Shown: positions 50,077 to 51,426 of the stretch, one piece after another
How positions within the stretch are numbered: the stretch's first letter is position 1
How the letters are laid out: every line of letters starts with the position of its first letter
Source of the DNA: Streptomyces sp. BV286
GTDB taxonomy: Bacteria; Actinomycetota; Actinomycetes; Streptomycetales; Streptomycetaceae
Assembly: GCF_019090165.1 (NCBI RefSeq)
Contig: NZ_JAHRIB010000131.1
Span: 1 to 51,426 of the forward strand
Direction of reading: 5' to 3'
Length of the DNA: 51,426 nt
Program-made: the position numbers and the translations under genes
Notes under the pieces: generated by a model
The model's database searches: none
The model's input: only the letters and a program-made list of their open reading frames with translations
What the model was told of the DNA's origin: nothing

Positions 50077-50814
50077 TCAGGCGAGGCCCTCGACCAGCTC
50101 GGCCACGGACTTGCGGCGCCCGGTGTAGAAGGGAACCTCCTCACGGACGTGCATCCGGGCCTCGGAGGCACGCAGGTGCCGCATGAGGTCCACGATGCGG
50201 TACAGCTCGTCCGCCTCGAAGGCGAGGAGCCACTCGTAGTCGCCGAGGGAGAACGAGGCGACCGTGTTGGCGCGCACGTCCGGGTAGCCGCGGGCCATCT
50301 TGCCGTGGTCGGCGAGCATCCGGCGACGGTCCTCGTCCGGCAGCAGGTACCAGTCGTAGGAGCGGACGAACGGGTACACGCTGATGTAGTTCCGCGGCGT
50401 CTCGTCGGCGAGGAACGCCGGGATGTGCGAGCGGTTGAACTCCGCCGGCCGGTGCAGCGCCATGTTCGACCAGACCGGCTCCAGGGCGCGGCCCAGCTTC
50501 GTCCGGCGGAAGAGGTTGTACGCCTCCTGGAGCTGGTCGGCGGTCTCGGCGTGCCACCAGACCATGACGTCGGCGTCGGCGCGCAGCCCCGAGACGTCGT
50601 ACGTGCCACGGATGGTGACGTCCTTGGCGGCGAGCTGGTCGAACAGCTCCTGCACCTCGTCCGCGTAGCCGGCGCGCGCGGCGCCGTCGGGAAGCACGTC
50701 CCGAAGCCTGAACACGGACCAGAGGGTGTAACGGATGACCTCGTTGAGGTCCTTGGCCTTCTTGCCGGCGTTCGGAGTCCTGGCCTGGCCGGTGGTGGGG
50801 GCGTCGTCGCTCAT
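50077..50814 (-). CDS. hemQ: Coproheme decarboxylase (HemQ/ChdC)
   Basis: 245 residues of the chlorite-dismutase-like family. In actinobacteria this protein decarboxylates coproheme to heme b as the last step of the coproporphyrin-dependent pathway. Family segments: LNEVIRYTLWSVFRLRDVLP, VMVWWHAETADQLQEAYNLF, NYISVYPFVRSYDWYLLPDE, SFSLGDYEWLLAFEADELYR and EVPFYTGRRKSVAELVEGLA. The proximal heme histidine should be within the ADHGKMARGYPDVRAN region. It is four bases downstream of the oxidase gene stop, in one operon. Confidence 0.96.
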   Translation of the reverse strand: MSDDAPTTGQARTPNAGKKAKDLNEVIRYTLWSVFRLRDVLPDGAARAGYADEVQELFDQLAAKDVTIRGTYDVSGLRADADVMVWWHAETADQLQEAYNLFRRTKLGRALEPVWSNMALHRPAEFNRSHIPAFLADETPRNYISVYPFVRSYDWYLLPDEDRRRMLADHGKMARGYPDVRANTVASFSLGDYEWLLAFEADELYRIVDLMRHLRASEARMHVREEVPFYTGRRKSVAELVEGLA

Positions 50815-50818
50815 GGGG

Positions 50819-51426
50819 CTATTCTCCCGCTCCGCCGTGGAGGCTCTGCACCGGGTGCGCGATCAGGGCGTCCGTGAGTCCCGCGCGGCCGCCGGTCAGC
50901 CTGTCCACGGCGGCGTGGGCGCTCGCGACGCACGCCGGGATACCGACGCCGTCGTAGGCCGCTCCGCAGACGGCGAGGCCCGGCAGCCCGGCGACGTGCT
51001 CGCGGATGCGGGCCACGCGCGCGTGGTGCCCGACCGGGTACTGGGGCAGTCCGTCGGCCCAGCGCGTCACCCGGGTCTCCAGGGGCTTCGCGGCCAGGCC
51101 GGTGGCCTCGCGCAGGTCGTGCCGTGACACGTCGACGAGGTCCCGGTCCTCGCGGCCGAGGATCTCCGTCTCGCCGTACCGCCCGACGGACGTCCGCAGG
51201 ACCACCACGTCCGGGTTCCCGTCGGCGATCCAGCCCCACTTCTGGGAGGCGAACGTCGACGCCTTGATGGTGCGCCCGTCGACCGGCGGCACCAGGAATC
51301 CGCTCCCTTCGGGAAGGGAGACGTCACCGCGGCGGTAGGCGAGGGTGATCAGCGCCATGGACGCGTACTCGACCGTCGCGAGCTCGGCCGCGGCGGCCGG
51401 GGCCTCGGCGCCGAGCAGCGCGGCCG
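50819..51426 (-). CDS. hemG: Coproporphyrinogen III/protoporphyrinogen oxidase, 5' end cut by window edge
   Basis: The last about 202 residues of an FAD-dependent HemY/HemG-type oxidase; the start lies beyond base 51426. Recognisable segments: VSLPEGSGFLVPPVDGRTIK, TFASQKWGWIADG, VVVLRTSVGRYGE, LETRVTRWADGLPQYPVGHH and the C-terminal FAD-binding signature GLAVCGAAYDGVGIPACVAS. In the coproporphyrin-dependent pathway it oxidises coproporphyrinogen III to coproporphyrin III. It shares the operon with hemQ, four bases downstream. The gene is sometimes named hemY or cgoX. Confidence 0.94.
   Translation of the reverse strand, partial: AALLGAEAPAAAAELATVEYASMALITLAYRRGDVSLPEGSGFLVPPVDGRTIKASTFASQKWGWIADGNPDVVVLRTSVGRYGETEILGREDRDLVDVSRHDLREATGLAAKPLETRVTRWADGLPQYPVGHHARVARIREHVAGLPGLAVCGAAYDGVGIPACVASAHAAVDRLTGGRAGLTDALIAHPVQSLHGGAGE

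Noticed and set aside
1..51426. tRNA, rRNA, CRISPR arrays, insertion sequences, prophage or att sites
   Set aside because: None seen on reading both strands: no cloverleaf-like tRNA sequence, no regularly spaced repeats, no transposase or integrase genes, and base composition is uniform.

Overview
The window looks like a chromosomal segment of a Streptomyces species. It has very high GC with GC-rich third codon positions, frequent GTG/TTG starts, and genus-typical families: a two-domain geosmin synthase, a conservon (CvnA-D), a whiJ/abaA-like regulatory set, a DUF574-type methyltransferase, a CYP105-like P450 and a tripeptidyl-aminopeptidase-like secreted hydrolase. From memory, the order of geosmin synthase, conservon, murC-msrB and the heme genes resembles the S. 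coelicolor SCO607x to SCO604x region; I could not check this. I found no rRNA, tRNA, CRISPR array, transposase or att site.

Layout. 1-2661: end of a small membrane protein gene and geosmin synthase (both minus). 2838-4961: an iron-box-controlled two-gene operon for a small secreted protein and a LAXTG-anchored surface protein. 5106-9532: MerR and AraC regulators, an NmrA-like reductase, a PPOX flavoprotein and an AIM24 protein. 9757-13714: secreted subtilase and ABC exporter. 13940-18587: an oxygenase cassette (P450, 3Fe-4S ferredoxin, ferredoxin reductase, Baeyer-Villiger-type monooxygenase). 18797-22487: an orphan response regulator with a degenerate receiver, a MarR gene with a three-site operator diverging from an alcohol dehydrogenase, and a second MarR. 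22552-25875: whiJ/abaA-like cluster (HATPase anti-sigma-like protein, hypothetical protein, XRE regulator, DUF397 protein) plus a DUF574 methyltransferase. 26378-31417: orphan sugar-binding lipoprotein and the four-gene conservon. 31459-36435: rpiB, msrB and murC in one run, a small Usp-like protein, a RibD-C reductase and ZapE. 36675-41696: His-rich secreted protein, carbonic anhydrase coupled to a SulP transporter, an SPFH protein and a Tat-exported PhoX-like protein. 41987-43697: aldo/keto reductase and a PTH2-type peptidyl-tRNA hydrolase. 43948-48339: two DUF4142 paralogues flanking a DUF692/MNIO enzyme, then a TIGR04222-like membrane protein. 48468-51426: secreted peptidase, HemQ and partial coproporphyrinogen oxidase.

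The part most worth following up is 43948-48339. A multinuclear non-heme iron oxygenase family protein (DUF692) carries a C-terminal domain resembling the separate partner protein (BufC/DUF2063 type) of known MNIO peptide-modifying systems. It lies between two homologous exported or membrane-anchored DUF4142 proteins, and no cysteine-rich precursor peptide is visible. The function is unknown, and any link to peptide or protein modification is inference.
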